Origin: Pseudoips prasinana
Taxonomy: Eukaryota > Arthropoda > Insecta > Lepidoptera > Nolidae
Assembly: GCA_951640165.1 (NCBI GenBank)
Contig: OX621252.1
Coordinates: 18,435,934 to 18,499,933, forward strand
Reading direction: 5' to 3'
Length of the DNA: 64,000 nt
Below the pieces are notes generated by a model. That model worked only from the letters and a program-made list of their open reading frames with translations. It was not told the origin of the DNA and ran no database searches. Position numbers and translations under genes: made by a program. How positions within the stretch are numbered: the first letter of the stretch is position 1; every line of letters starts with the position of its first letter. Below are positions 11,228 through 23,509 of this stretch, piece by piece.

Positions 11228-11703
11228 GTCTTCACTATGGGCCATGATGGCCGAGAACGATCCACTCACGATTGAGTAGAGGGCATAATCTTCTGTGAGA
11301 AACCATCATCGCCCGTAATCGGTAAATTGTCGGTATATCAAAGAAATGCGTGTCGATGATCTTGCGCGTGCACACACAATCGCTCGTTATTAAGTTGCAT
11401 GGCAGCGGTCTAGTTAGGAAGTAGTGCGTGGTGTTAGTTTGATTCTTTAAATTCCCTGTTCTGTTACAGTAAATAGTCAACGTCCAACGCCTTCTCATTC
11501 TCTTTCTTTTTTTCACGATCTGTTTTGATGCACATTCCGATAATGATTATATGCACTAAAAATAGATAGTAGCAGCCGCGATCACTTCGACGTCTATCTT
11601 CAACAGACGACAATTACGTAAATGAACAGTCGCCATTGTGTACCCATGATCGCGGCGATGATGGCCACTTATTTTATCGGCCATCATGTCCCATTGTGTA
11701 GAC
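11228..11703. mobile_element. Possible non-autonomous DNA transposon
   Basis: The ends are imperfect inverted repeats. The left end is gtcttcactatgggccatga and the right end read in reverse is gtctacacaatgggacatga, followed by tggccga in both. The interior has GC-rich blocks (tgatcgcggcgatgatggcc) and no coding evidence. No target duplication could be fixed, so the superfamily is unknown. Confidence 0.45.
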
Positions 11704-11858
11704 CAGGCATAAAACCTAGCTAGATTTTGTACAGCTAATTCTCCTTTGTTGAGTTTTAAAATAAACAATTTCAATAAACGCATTACTTAATTGTCTCGTT
11801 TACTAGGAGATTAATACAGCCAAGCTGCCTGCAAAATGTTTGCAAGAAGATGAATTAA

Positions 11859-11925
11859 AGTCTACAAAAACGGATTATTTTAAAAAGATTATTACTTAAG
11901 AAGTAAATAATCCGTTTTTATAGAC
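11859..11925. repeat. Short inverted repeat
   Basis: Arms of about 22 bp (agtctacaaaaacggattat and its near-perfect reverse complement) surround an AT-rich centre. It looks like a very small foldback element. Confidence 0.6.
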
Positions 11926-13287
11926 TAGCAGTATTAAAATAAATAAAATGAAGCTCATTTATTTACCAATTAGACAATAGATATAAAGGGACTTAGCCCT
12001 TATCAGAGTGGTTCTTTACGCGAGTACTCAGTTGTACAATGTGGCGTGGATTGTCGGGCAAGGAAACTATACTTTATTAAAATACTTTCATTTTATATTA
12101 GCTCCGTTATGATAGATATTTCTAATACTAATACAATTTTAAAGTCCTGAAAGATTATCGAGATAATTTCTGATTCAAACTATGTCGTTCGCCTAACAAG
12201 GAGATGCGTGCGCGCTCACTGCCAATTGGAAATTCAATCACCTCCGTGAAATCAAATATGGCCGCCTCTCCGGTGCTCGGCGTTCCGTCAGAGTGACATC
12301 TTTGTTAGGTAGGTACGTTCAGAAATTTCAAATCGATTAAAATTAATTTAATGGTGAAATGATTTCCACTGCATCTTCAGATATATATTTTAGTAAGTAG
12401 CACTTTGAAAGGTGATAAATTAAGTGAGTAAAACTTCATTTCCGTGTGTCTTCATTTAAACAAGTGAATAAACAAACTTAAAACATCGTTCTTTATTTAC
12501 GCAAATAGTTCCGAGGTTCTCCGAATTGGTGCCTTATTACATTTATTTATGAAAACGAAAGTTGTTATTCATTCCGTTCTTAAAATAAAAAATAGTAATA
12601 TTATGTGTGTTTTTTTAAAGCTATAGGTATTTCACAGATTCTCATTTGTAGTATGTCCAATCAACACTTTGACTACCTTGTTGATAGATAGCAAATATAA
12701 AACGAGTTAAAATATCGAGCAGCACAAAAAATTATAAATAATAATTATAATTAATATTCGCACGTTCCTCGGAGAGCACGTAAATCTGTTGGTTTTACGA
12801 TAGGTCTCGATTTGACCGGATTATTAGAGTGAGAAAATAAAATATGCACCTATGTTTGCGTAGGACATATTAAAGTACAGGGGTCTTTCCTGCATTTTAG
12901 AAGGTCCTCCGTAAATGGCTAGTCTACATTGCGATTGGCTATCATAGCCGATATTTAAACAGGAGGCTATATTCCTAAATTTTACATCGCTTAAAAAATT
13001 GAATAAAACGTCTTAGAATCCTTAATACTAACTCTGACAGGATAAGTTAATTTCGATTTTAAATAATTATGTGTATTACTATTATATATGTAGTTAAATA
13101 ATTAGATTTGGTTTCCACCGATGCGGAGCGTAGCGGGAAAGGTGATAAACAAAAAAAAAGAAATTATTTATTATAGCGCTGTCTGCGCTTCAATCTATAA
13201 GTATTTGCTGCCTGATCAGCTAATAGTGTTATTACTTTTATAGTCAGCTGAATAAGAAATATAAAATAATAAATAAATCATAAATAA
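11926..13287. other. No gene recognised; one GC-richer block with inverted ends
   Basis: Mostly AT-rich and unassigned. A GC-richer block at 12192-12309 begins cctaacaaggagatg and ends catctttgttagg, which are short inverted termini, so it may be a tiny DNA element. A fragment near 12760-12800 (cctcggagagcacgt) resembles a SINE tail block. No supported coding region. Confidence 0.4.
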
Positions 13288-13395
13288 TAATATCCTGGGA
13301 TAGTATTTACACATGGCCATCTGATCCCAAACTAAGCAGCGCATGTACTATGGAAACCACATAACTGATATTCTACTTTTCTTTTGTAAATACAT
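13288..13395 (-). mobile_element. tRNA-derived SINE, family A, 3' part
   Basis: Tail and middle of family A on the minus strand (tcctgggatagtatttacac, ctatggaaaccacataactg, cttttgtaaatacat). The head is missing. Confidence 0.7.
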
Positions 13396-14250
13396 GATGT
13401 CACGTTCGGGCTTCGAACCCTAGTACCACTAAGGGCTTTTGGTGGCTTTTGGTACAGCGCTAGAAAGTTCGAGATAATACTAGAATAAAAGAAAAAGGAT
13501 AGCTGATGACGAGGACATACAAAATTCTTAATGTAAAAATTTACATTCGATGTTTCCAGAATAATTAGAAAGAGATAGAGCGAGTTTTATAAATGAAAAT
13601 AAAGAGATAGATGAAGACAAGGACAGAAGCATTATGACAAATTTGTCATATAGGCGAGTTTTCTAGGAAGAAAACAATTGCCTCACGAAATGTTTTAAAC
13701 TTCGAACAATTTAGGAAAATATGAGTGGAATCTTAAAGCAGAACACTTTAGTTTGAATTCAAGTGAAATCGAAGGCGAATTAAGAGGAAGTAATCTAAGT
13801 GGCAAACTGAACAAGTACAATTGATCAGTGACAATAAACAGTGCCAAGTGCTTCCTACATAGTGTGAAGTGTGCCGTGTACGTCAGGACATTAACTTCGG
13901 CAGTGCTCGTCACGGGAGTAGTACTGTAGTGACGGGTATATGTGTGTAGGTATATGTGATATCTGGTACATGTGATCTGCTAATTACTTATTTTACTTTA
14001 CAAACATATAGTTAATGGACACAAAGTATATTCAGACTCAGGACAATTATTTATGGGTCCGGCTAATAACTGTCCTGCGTAGGAATCAAACCCGGGACAT
14101 GAAGTGGTGAGGCGTAAATTTTTACAGCATAGTTCACATGGCAACATTGACTCTTAAATCACTGTCCAACGTACGGCCAATGCTGCTGCATGCTCGCAGT
14201 CATAGTCTCGAATGTTTTTCTGTTATTGAATTGGTCGATCGTTGCACAGA
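13396..14250. other. No gene recognised; degenerate SINE near its right end
   Basis: No supported gene. Around 14000-14130 a minus-strand tRNA-like segment is visible (catgtcccgggtttgattcc as a B-box region, followed by a cctgagtct block), related to a degenerate element at 51900-52078. The open frame at 13695-13913 shows no family features. Confidence 0.4.
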
Positions 14251-14258
14251 CACATGAG

Positions 14259-14740
14259 TAGTGTTGAAAATGACTAAAGTGACTGAATTAGACTGACTGT
14301 CATTTACGGTCAAATTGGTCAAAAATGGTCATTAACTGTCAAAAATGGTCATTTTCAGTCAATTTGATTGTAGTAATATTTTAGTACCTTTTAAGTTTTT
14401 GTCGTTAATAAAAGTCTACAACTTCTAAATTGAAACAAAAAAGTGGTTTTTATGACTTAAAGTGTTATTATATAGTGTTAATCATTTTACATTTCTAATC
14501 ATGCGTCATTTAAGACAAAATGGCAACGTCGCATCGCCTCTCATGATATAATAGAAAATAAAACGTTGCTTCATTTAAACTTGCATATAAATTGGGTACT
14601 TAAATAAATAAATAATTGGGTGGTAGTCGAGAATAGACAATAATATTTGAGGCAAATTGACTGAATTTGACAGTAAATGACCGGTCATTTAAGGTTTATG
14701 ACAATTGTGACTGGTCAGATTCAGTCATTTTACATCTCTA
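14259..14740. mobile_element. Non-autonomous hAT-like DNA transposon
   Basis: The ends match in inverted orientation: left tagtgttgaaaatgac, right (reversed) tagagatgtaaaatgac. They are bracketed by 8-bp direct repeats differing at one base (cacatgag 14251-14258, cacaagag 14741-14748), the duplication size of hAT elements. Both ends carry many ggtca/gtcatt words, which fits subterminal transposase-binding repeats. No transposase is encoded. Confidence 0.65.
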
Positions 14741-15245
14741 CACAAGAGTCACTGCCGCTATTCTAGTTACGCAGGACCCAATTTCATCATTTACACCAAA
14801 GTTAACCATATAAGATTAGCAAGTTTGTTTAAAAGTAAAGTAGAAAGCTATGAGAACGGGTAAAAACAAACTTCAAATTTATTCTTAATAATGAAACCAT
14901 CAAAATATAAAATAGAATCTTTAAAGTGAACGCAACCACTAACTGGTTACATCTGAATTCATTGTTAAATATATTGAAACGGATAACAAAATTCAACGTA
15001 CATCAGTGTTATCTATCGATCATCAAAATTATTCTCTCTCTTCGAACATATTTTAGTGTTGCCAATCTCTGAATATTCTGGGTGAACGCAACTACTAATA
15101 ACTAATTTAATCTAAAATCAGATTTTGAATAGATTGAAAAGCTTATCAAATTCCAACATAAAATTATCTCGTGAGTAACCCGTTACAGTTTTCGCTATGA
15201 TATTATATATGTATGTAATATATAATATAAAATCAACAATTGTAA

Positions 15246-15566
15246 TCTATATACATGCAATAAAATCGTAGCAAAGTCAAAACTGTTCATTGAATATTTT
15301 TTTTAAAGGATACTTGGGGCGTGATCTACAAGCGCTATCGAAGCCAAAAATAAAGATTTTAGAATTTTTGTCTGTGTGTCTGTTTGTCTGTATGTATGTC
15401 CGAGCTAAACTCAAAAAGTACTGCATGGATTTACTTCAAAATTTGCATGAATATTACTAAGAGGTCGGGTCAACATATAGGCTACATATTACGGCTATCA
15501 CCAACGGGGGAGGAGCTATGATAATTTATAAAATTTAACGCGAGTAAAACCGCGGGGCACAGCTAG
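15246..15566 (+). mobile_element. Non-autonomous Helitron, 320-bp subfamily
   Basis: Starts TCTATATACATGCAATAAAA after an A and ends cgcggggcacagctag before a T. The interior shares ggatacttggggcgtgatct, ctcaaaaagtactgcatgga and gaggtcgggtcaacatatag with copies at 48979-49295, 53460-53718 and 54835-55319. It abuts a minus-strand SINE A. Confidence 0.75.
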
Positions 15567-15569
15567 TAT

Positions 15570-15781
15570 AATAATAATAATAATCCAAAACTAAGCAGAG
15601 CTTCTGCTATGGAAACCAGATAACTGATATAGGTACTACATAATTATGTTACTTTTCTTTTGTAAATTAATACTTATATAGATAATTTCACCGAGACTCA
15701 GTTCATACAGACATATTCATGCACACAAATATCTGTCCTGGGTTGGAATCGAACCCACGACCACGCCAACCTGCCAGTCCA
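15570..15781 (-). mobile_element. tRNA-derived SINE, family A
   Basis: Minus-strand copy lacking the last tail block but with a clear head: B-box region gtgggttcgattccaaccc. The middle blocks are intact. Confidence 0.75.
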
Positions 15782-16504
15782 TTGTAAAGACATTGTGTTG
15801 TTCTAATGGAAAAGTATTTGTATCCTGTTTGGAGATTAACTACTTTCTTCAAAATTTAGACTTCAAATATATTATTTTAGTAAGCTAAGCTGAATAGTAT
15901 TGGCAGCCCCTTATTAGGAAGAGTAAGCGCGTTAATTATCACATACTTATAATTATCATGCACGTTATATTATGCTTTAGCATCGTTTAGATGGAACAAT
16001 ATACTTAATAGACACTTAGGTGTGCACTTGATCCATACTGCACCGGCAACTACTAACAATGTAGCACAAACGACGTCCTATCATACAGAGCAACTTAGAG
16101 TTGGCAATTATGGTAGAGTAGTTTACGAGCTCATACTCAAAGCTAAGCTCGCCCATCGTGGTCATTAATCACTAAGTCGTTTAGCCTTTAGCCCTATTAT
16201 TAAAGTGCCTGCTGACAGGTTTAAAATATTCAGTATCCATCCCTTTTATAAACCATTGAGGTCGTTGAGTGGACTACGTATATATCTCCAATTTTGTAGT
16301 TTTAGGGTTCAAAATTTCAGTTCTACGTTTTATTTCATGCAATGAAACTGGAATTAAATATTTTGTGTGCAATGTATACAGCGTATCAGATAATTAATGT
16401 TCAGCGTTCAAATGGATTCTCGAGAAATGTTATTAGACAAATATACATTTAAAACAGAACTGTACAATACAGTAATAATACAAACTAACAATACAATAGT
16501 AATA
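15782..16504. other. No gene recognised
   Basis: No supported gene or family repeat. Sequence is mixed and moderately AT-rich. Confidence 0.5.
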
Positions 16505-16960
16505 AGTAGTGGTTAGTGATCCTGATTGCTAAGCCATAGCTCGTGGGTTCGATTCCCATCCGAGACTATATTTTTGTGATTAGAACGATTATTTGTTGTG
16601 TGTCTGTAATTTAACCATAATAAGTATGTATTTGGAAGTATATAAGGATTTTTATCAGTTGTCTTGTTGCTAAACAGGCTCTGCATAATTTAGGATCAGG
16701 GGCTCTACCGGCTAAGTCGCCGAACATCGATTTCTTAAATGGGGTTCTAATAAATAAAGGTTATAAATGACTTAATCAATCGTTGAATCGGCTTCCATGA
16801 GCACATGTGACGTCATAAATTGTCCGGAATCGATTGTCAACGTTGAAGCTGATTTATTTATTTGAACGCCATTTAAGAAATCGATGTTCGGCGACTTAGC
16901 CGGTAGAGCCCCTGATGGCAGTGTGTTAGTTATCCCAAGGTATTTATTATAAAAAGTCGA
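16505..16960 (+). mobile_element. tRNA-derived SINE (family C) interrupted by a palindromic MITE
   Basis: Head agtagtggttagtgatcctg with B-box region gtgggttcgattcccatc, a third head type. The tail is the one shared with families A and B: ggctctgcataatttaggat is split at 16698, then resumes with gatggcagtgtgttagttat. A minus-strand relative is at 43522-43702. Confidence 0.75.
16699..16912. mobile_element. Palindromic MITE (family P), copy 1, inside a SINE
   Basis: Terminal inverted repeats of about 40 bp (ggggctctaccggctaagtc, then gccgaacatcgatttctta) and a core with catgtgacgtcat. Comparing with uninterrupted SINE tails (ggatcagatggc), the two flanks join with nothing left over, so the target duplication is absent or at most one base. 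A second, inverted copy lies at 45953-46195. Confidence 0.75.
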
Positions 16961-17163
16961 TGGATAGCGCCAACATTACCCGTAAAATAATTTGGAAAGT
17001 GAATAATAAATTTAGATGGCAAATCATGATTCACCGTAGTTAATTGGAAAAGCATCCAGCTTTAACTCAGAAAATGAAAGTTAATATCCCGTCGGTGATC
17101 TAAATTTGATAAAATAAGAATGAAATTTGAAATATGCAATTATATATTTAAAATATAACTAAT

Positions 17164-17434
17164 TCGGTCACCATAGCCTAGTTGGTAGTGCTCCTGCCTA
17201 CGAAGCTGGTGGTCCTGGGTTCGAATCCTAGTAATCGAATCGAATCCTAAGTGCAAATATTTGTGTGATGAGTACGAATATTTGTTTCTGAGTCATGGAT
17301 GTTTTCTATATATTTAAGTATTTATCTATCTATATAAGTATGTATTTCGTCGCCTGGTACCCATAGTACAAGCTTTGCTTAGTTTGGGGCTAGGATGATC
17401 TGTGTGACATTGTCCCCAGATATTATTATTATTA
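17164..17434 (+). mobile_element. tRNA-derived SINE, family B
   Basis: Full-length copy: head cggtcaccatagcctagttg, tail gtgtgacattgtccccagat and ATT run. The B-box region carries a small local duplication of the word cgaatccta, which spaces it away from the body. Confidence 0.82.
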
Positions 17435-17654
17435 TAATTCGACGAGTTAGCAAAAAATCGTGACTGTTGCTTATATTTTGTGCCGTGAACTAATGAAAGC
17501 TCTGAACAACTAATTTGGACGCGGCGGGGACCAGGTACAACTCTAAACTAAATACGAGGTATCAGTATCTCATGGCAGGCAATTTTTAAAGAAATGCAAC
17601 AAGGATTTGTGACCCTATGTAAAACTGTAGATTGGTAGTGAATGATTAAATAAT

Positions 17655-17926
17655 ACATACATAGACTCACGCATGTGGAGGTAGGCAGCGAAAACGGATT
17701 TTCATTTGTCACGATCTATGAAGACATCTTTTATCTCGTTTACTGTCGTTATATTCTTCGTACGTGCTCGTCGGTATAGGGTACTTCTGACCTGGCCTTT
17801 GTTGAGAACGTCTCCGTGGTCAGATAATGTTCTACGAGATCTTCGCCTTACGGTGGTACCATTCACGCAGGCCAAATATACTTCTTTTGTCAATCTTCTT
17901 TCATTTAATAAATAATACAGTAACAA
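17655..17926 (-). pseudogene. Retroelement ORF C-terminus with (TATG)n tail
   Basis: Minus-strand frame reading VNGTTVRRRSRRTLSDHGDV and ending near a cgtgagtctatgtatgta tail. The same protein pattern ([24 protein letters not shown]) and tail occur at 41843-42090, so this is one repeat family. It looks like the end of a LINE polyprotein, but I cannot name the clade. Confidence 0.55.
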
Positions 17927-18305
17927 ATAAGAATATTGAACTCTGAGTGATTATGATACAAATATTAACCACAAATTAGACCGCTGATATGGCTTTCAAA
18001 ATTTGTAGCTCATTGAATAAAATTAAGAACGACAGCTTAAAGCGTACTTCAAAGCAAGGAGATAAGAATGAAATGGACAGAGAATTCTAAGTTTAAATTC
18101 CAAGACCGTATTAACCATGTTAAGAGTCTAGTGCTACGCCCTTGTACGTTTTAGCTTTAGTGACCAAAGCGTACTATCCCATTTAGATGTTTTACAGAAT
18201 CTAAAATGATTGTGTGCTCTTTTGGAGAACAAGCCTCGATCATCGTGAAAATATTTAAATTAACGGAATTTACAAAAATATGGAAGCTTGCTTTTTATAA
18301 AATTT

Positions 18306-18530
18306 TTGCTGTGGTTGGTAAATTTTCGCCGCAGGTCGTGGATTCGATTCCCACCCAGGAACGATATTTTTGTGCATGGACATGTCTGTTTGTTCTGAGT
18401 CTGAGTGTAATTATCTATATTAGTATGTATTTACAAAAGAAAAGTAGAATATGTAATATATCAGTTGTCTGGTTTCCATAGCTTTGCTTGAATTAAATGG
18501 CCGTGTGTGAATAATATCCCAGGATATTTA
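18306..18530 (+). mobile_element. tRNA-derived SINE, family A
   Basis: Head partly eroded (gctgtggttggtaaattttc) with B-box region gtggattcgattcccac. The tail lacks the agtacaagctctg block but retains ggccgtgtgtgaataatatc. Confidence 0.75.
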
Positions 18531-20221
18531 TTTATATAAAAAATCCATAGCTTTTGGCTAGTACATACACTATTAATATAATCTATATAACTTGTGAGGA
18601 TACGAGTGAGATTGCTGCGCTTTGAATTCTCTTAACCGTAGCTACTCTTAAGTTAGGAATAGCGTTTCTTTTTTCCTCTAGGAGAAACTTAACACTATAG
18701 ACTATGGTCCACTTACCATTTGGGCTGTATTTTTGTTTGCTAACTTAGTAGAATAAAATAGAGAAGTTAAAATTCTAATTTTTACTTGTTCTTAAAATAC
18801 TCTTTATTTTATTAACCCAACTAATTTTATATACTTGTGACTAGCCTCGGCTTCGACCGGGTAGATAGATAAATTAATAGGTACTTCATGCAAAATAATG
18901 ACTTTTAACCAACATTTTGATACCAAGCATTTTTTATTGTAATTTTCGTAGGAAATCTCTATTGTTTTTCAAAAGTAAAATACAGCCCAGACTATTATAT
19001 AATGTAGCTTCCTATAGATTAATAAATCTCTTGAGATCCAATAGTAAAGCCAACGTGGACGAACGAGCAGAATCTTGTAGGAGATAAAGAGGTAAAAATA
19101 ATCTGAAGTTTCGAAGCCTAAGACAAGTATTTCCAGAATTTGTAATGTCAAGGTAATAACGGTTGGCAGATTGAAAGGTTCGATTTGTACCAAGACATTT
19201 AGAATTTGAATTGAATGAACAAATTCCACGGTACTGTTAATCCCATGTAGCGGATACAAGATTTCAATCTGTTACCTCGATATTGATAAGGATTGGTTTC
19301 TATTATTGTCAGTTATAAGTACATAAATTAATTAATTGTAGGTTTGTCTTTTGATGTAATACTCATCATATTCAGTCGCGTAATAGCCAGCGCTTAATCT
19401 GGGTACCTATTGAACTATTGATATATATCTGAACACCTAAACAATTCTAATCCTGAGTTATCAGTCTTGTTAACGACGGTTAACAGTTTGTCTATTTTTG
19501 TCATATTTAAATGTTTTAACGGTGAAACACAACAGCCAACAATACGTCGTCGCTTCGTTTAAATATTTGATGATGAAAGTTTGTCATATCTGACTCAAAT
19601 TGACTAGATTTTCGTCATTGTCTCGCATTGCAGATGGTGTCCACATTTTAGCGTCCCGAAATGTATTTTATAAGTGTTAGTTAAGGTTAAAGAAGCCTGT
19701 TACAAATATGACACAATGATGGACAAAGGCCCCGTCTAACACTAGCCCTTGACTCTGTTTTGACACAAGCCCTAAGCCTGTTCAAGTTCAGATGACGCAG
19801 TTACACCATGTTTGCCAACAGTCTTTATTTTATTTTATTATTGTCAATACTCGGAACCCATTTGAACAATGGCTAATGGATAATTTCAACTTTATTATTA
19901 AATTTTCATATCTTGAACAATAAAAAATGATCTATAACGATTCTGATTAAGATTAATTTGGAACTTAAATATTACCTTCTTATATATTATTTATTTATTA
20001 TCATCTCATCACAAAAACATTGCTTACGATAAACATGATCGAGAAATAATACATGAACCTGTCCACGGTGTCCAGGGATGGAAAAGAAACGATATTATAA
20101 TAATTAGTGGCTAAACTGGGCACGAAGAACCAAAGTACTGATCATTTTAATATACGTCGGATGGCCAACAACCGCGCTCAGCGTGCCAACCGTGAACTAT
20201 TGGTAAATAGGAGTAAACAAC
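18531..20221. other. No gene recognised; one Helitron-end-like motif
   Basis: A long stretch without a supported gene. At 18838-18875 gtgactagcctcggcttcga with cgggtagataga resembles the Helitron 3' tip at 1147-1182 on the minus strand. The minus-strand open frame at 18969-19259 shows no recognisable domain. Confidence 0.45.
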
Positions 20222-20300
20222 CTATTTTGTGTGAGACTGGTGCCTAATGTAGGTTCGAAAGAACCTGAATTACAGGTCACCAGGAGCTCACTCCATTGAT
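20222..20300 (-). mobile_element. LINE 3' end fragment (same family as 29017-31488)
   Basis: Read on the minus strand, it carries two small stem-loops (ggttctttcgaacc and cctgtaattcagg) before ttaggcaccagtctc. The same terminal block ends the LINE at 29017. Only the 3' tip is present. Confidence 0.55.
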
Positions 20301-22004
20301 TGCATATTCCTATCATGCAGGCATTTTATAGTTATAGTAGTACATTTTATAATAACTTATAAAAGTAATAATACTAGTATTAAAAACAATTAAAAAAGAA
20401 AAGTAAAACAAGATAAAGCAAGCACAAATTAAAAAATAGCAAATAATCAATACCATGATAGACAAATTAATACCATTGATACGCCAGAATGCCAAATGTC
20501 ATACCGCGAAAAGAGGGCATTACGCTACCACCCAATTAACTCGACTGATTCAAAGAGAAGCTTACCTCGGAGTGAGTGTACCTTTAGCACGTTCCTAAAG
20601 TCTAGTTTCCATTACTTTACATGGTAGCTTATTACTTTATGATTTAATGCGTCCTTTGAGGAATCGTAGACAACTTTAGGCACAAAATGTGTACGTGATT
20701 CGAAGTCAATAAATAGATGATTAATACGTGAATACCTATATATTAGAACGTGTCTCGAGAATACTAGATGGTAAAGGAACTCAGTATAATGTATAAATAA
20801 AATAGCTCAACTTGTCGAACTCTGTAAACAAGAAACATATACGTGTAGTTAGTTTCATAAAGTACCTACGTCAGCTAATATTAGTAAAAGTTTATATAAA
20901 AGTTTATTCATTTGTCATGTTCTACGAGACCCTTAAGAATCCACCACACATAATACTTGTTGTGCATATACTAGGTACTGCAGATTACTAGTTACAGATC
21001 AGATAGCAATCAAATTGTCCAAGTAAACAAACAGTTTATCTCAATCTAAATGTAAGTTATCTTACATTTAGAGACTGAAATTTATGTAACTTAAATGTAA
21101 TAAACATAATTATAGCAGTTCTCCAAATAGACAATAGTTCACCATTTTAATTTCGTATTTTGACGTGAAATGCAAAACAGGGTCGAAAATTTTAAAGTTT
21201 CCCGTCTAACTTTTTGTGTTGCCGCGGGTATTCCGGAATATTTCATTTTAATAGCAATCCTACGATAATAAATTGGAACTTCACCTTTATATCATGGTGC
21301 ATGAGATTATGTAATTAACTCATGAAAACAATGAAGGCTCTTGAAAGCGGAACAAACAATGTAAGACAATGGATGGTGATTATATGATTTTGAAGATACG
21401 AGTGCCTACTTCAGTGAAGAGGATACTTATTCCCTCCGTCATGTGATATAGAGTATTTCTTGTTGGAAAACAAGGAGATGTCATGCGTATCAAAATGAGA
21501 ACGAGTACCTTAAACAATTTTTCATTTTATAGATTTGCTAGGGTTTGACAAGTTGGTGTTTGTTTCGATAGTTGCTAGTCTAGGAAACGACGCGGTATTT
21601 TGTAAGGAAACTGCGCAGTAAATCCTTAGTTAATGAAACTTTACTACGTTGTGATATAGTATAAGTTAACAGATATACAATAAACATCCAAAAAATTACA
21701 CCCAATTAAGATATACAAGAAGTCGATAATAGTACAAAAACTGAGTGATTAATTGTAAAGCGTGTTCTTACATCAATCTGTGAATAAAATATTAATCTTT
21801 TTTCAAACATTATCTTGACTAAATCAGAAGGAATTCATTACAACGGTGGCGTCAGTACTGCGCTCAACCACTCACCAATCTAATTTTTGCATAGAAAAAC
21901 ATCCTTATTTTTAAGATACTAAAGTACAGTTAATATCAGGCAATATCAGTTTGGCAAAATATTCTTACTTGCCTAAGGTTACTTTTTTATTATAATAATT
22001 ATAT
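20301..22004. other. No gene recognised
   Basis: AT-rich sequence with scattered short open frames of chance appearance. No repeats matched. A short inverted repeat is visible near 21045-21075 (atctaaatgtaag with cttacatttagag). Confidence 0.5.
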
Positions 22005-22246
22005 CGTGAGACATTATTCTCACACGCCCATCTGATCTTACTAAGCAGAGCTTGTATATACCATGGAAAGCAGATAACTGATATACAATTTTTGTTTTTG
22101 TAAATACTTACTTAAATAGATAATTACACCCAGATTCAAGATAAAAAGATATGTTCATGCACAAAATTATCTAGGGTGGGAATCGAACCCTAGACCTGCG
22201 GCGTGAAAGGCATGTAGGTATGTACCAACCACGCCAACGAGTCCGT
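22005..22246 (-). mobile_element. tRNA-derived SINE, family A
   Basis: Minus-strand copy with head ggcgtggttggtacatacct and B-box region gggttcgattcccaccc. Several substitutions in the tail suggest an older copy. Confidence 0.75.
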
Positions 22247-22497
22247 TCAGTGAGAATCTGTCCATTGCCATTTTAACTTTCTAATCCTTCGAGATATAGT
22301 AAGTAACTCTAGTTCAGCGACATTTATAGTTTTGAATTCAGTCACGCAGAAAACCTCCAAGAATAGCTCCCTCAATAGTTCTTTTACTGATTATAAGCTG
22401 TTGCATAAGGTCAACAGTCATAAAGCACGTGTCAGTGACATAAGTCACTTATCAAGGCTTCATTGATCTTCAGCATTGAGAAATTTTGGGCGAGAAC

Positions 22498-22988
22498 ATG
22501 TCACGCAGCTATTTGAACGCTGTCCAGCCGAGTCGGATGCTTCATGTAAGTCTTTGACGAAGTTGGACTTACCCAACTGCATAATCTGACCTAGGTAAAT
22601 GTATCAACGATTTTGAGGCTAGTTATCAAAACAGGGATCAGTTACATGGATGCTCTACTTAACCTTTTTTCAAAGTTCATTTTTAAGCCGAGCTTTTGAG
22701 CGGATAGTCTAAAACCATATCTCTAATGTAATACTAGAACTCGTTAATAATATCTAAATGTAAGCTTCAAGGTAAACGTTACACCGAACCATGTCATTAC
22801 AAAGCAATTTACTATCGTAGAAAATAAAGCTTTATCGATCAAAGGACCTCATTCATCACTGTAAACAAATAGTTGGGGCCTTTCTTGACCTTGCCGTTAA
22901 AAACGGGGTCAAGGAGGATGTTGCTGATGCGATCGAAAAATGCTATGTTATAGCCCCGCATCAATGGAAGGAAATGCTATCAATATAA
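22498..22988 (+). other. Candidate two-exon small gene (speculative)
   Basis: An ATG at 22498 opens 16 codons (MSRSYLNAVQPSRMLH) followed directly by GTAAGT, a good splice donor. After a 275-bp gap, a 55-codon frame begins just after a TAG at 22818-22820, in the phase needed to continue, and ends at a TAA (22986-22988). That second part looks protein-like: it contains AVKNGVKEDVADAIEKC and ends APHQWKEMLSI. The joined product would be about 71 residues. I recognise no family, the acceptor (tatcgtag) has a poor pyrimidine tract, and both parts could be chance or a transposon fragment. Confidence 0.2.
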
Positions 22989-23509
22989 TGCTAACAATGA
23001 TATATTTTAATCCTATAATTATGTTCTAAAGGTTTATGTTTAATCTTTATTGTGTTAAAAGCCGATGAGGTTTTTTTTAATTTGCACTATTGTGTTTAGC
23101 TTTATAAGATAAGATAAGATAAATACACTTTATTGTACACCATTAACAGAACACAATTTATGATATAGTTAATTATATTAAAAAGGTACAATTGGCGGTC
23201 TTATCGCTTACAGCGATCTCTTCCAGACAACCTTCAGTTGGACCATATTGTAAGGAATTTGGAGTAGGGGTATAGTGTATGGTGTAAGAAATTAGGTGAT
23301 AATAACTTAACACTAATAGTGATATCTACTTAGTTGTAGTACTACCACTAATTAAAATACTTATAATACTAAAACTTATCTATATCTAAATACAAATAAT
23401 AATAAATAAATAATATTCTAACACATACATATATATAATATATACATACATACGTAATAATAAAGAAATATACATAAATACCTGTAAAATAAAATATGAA
23501 TTAATAATA

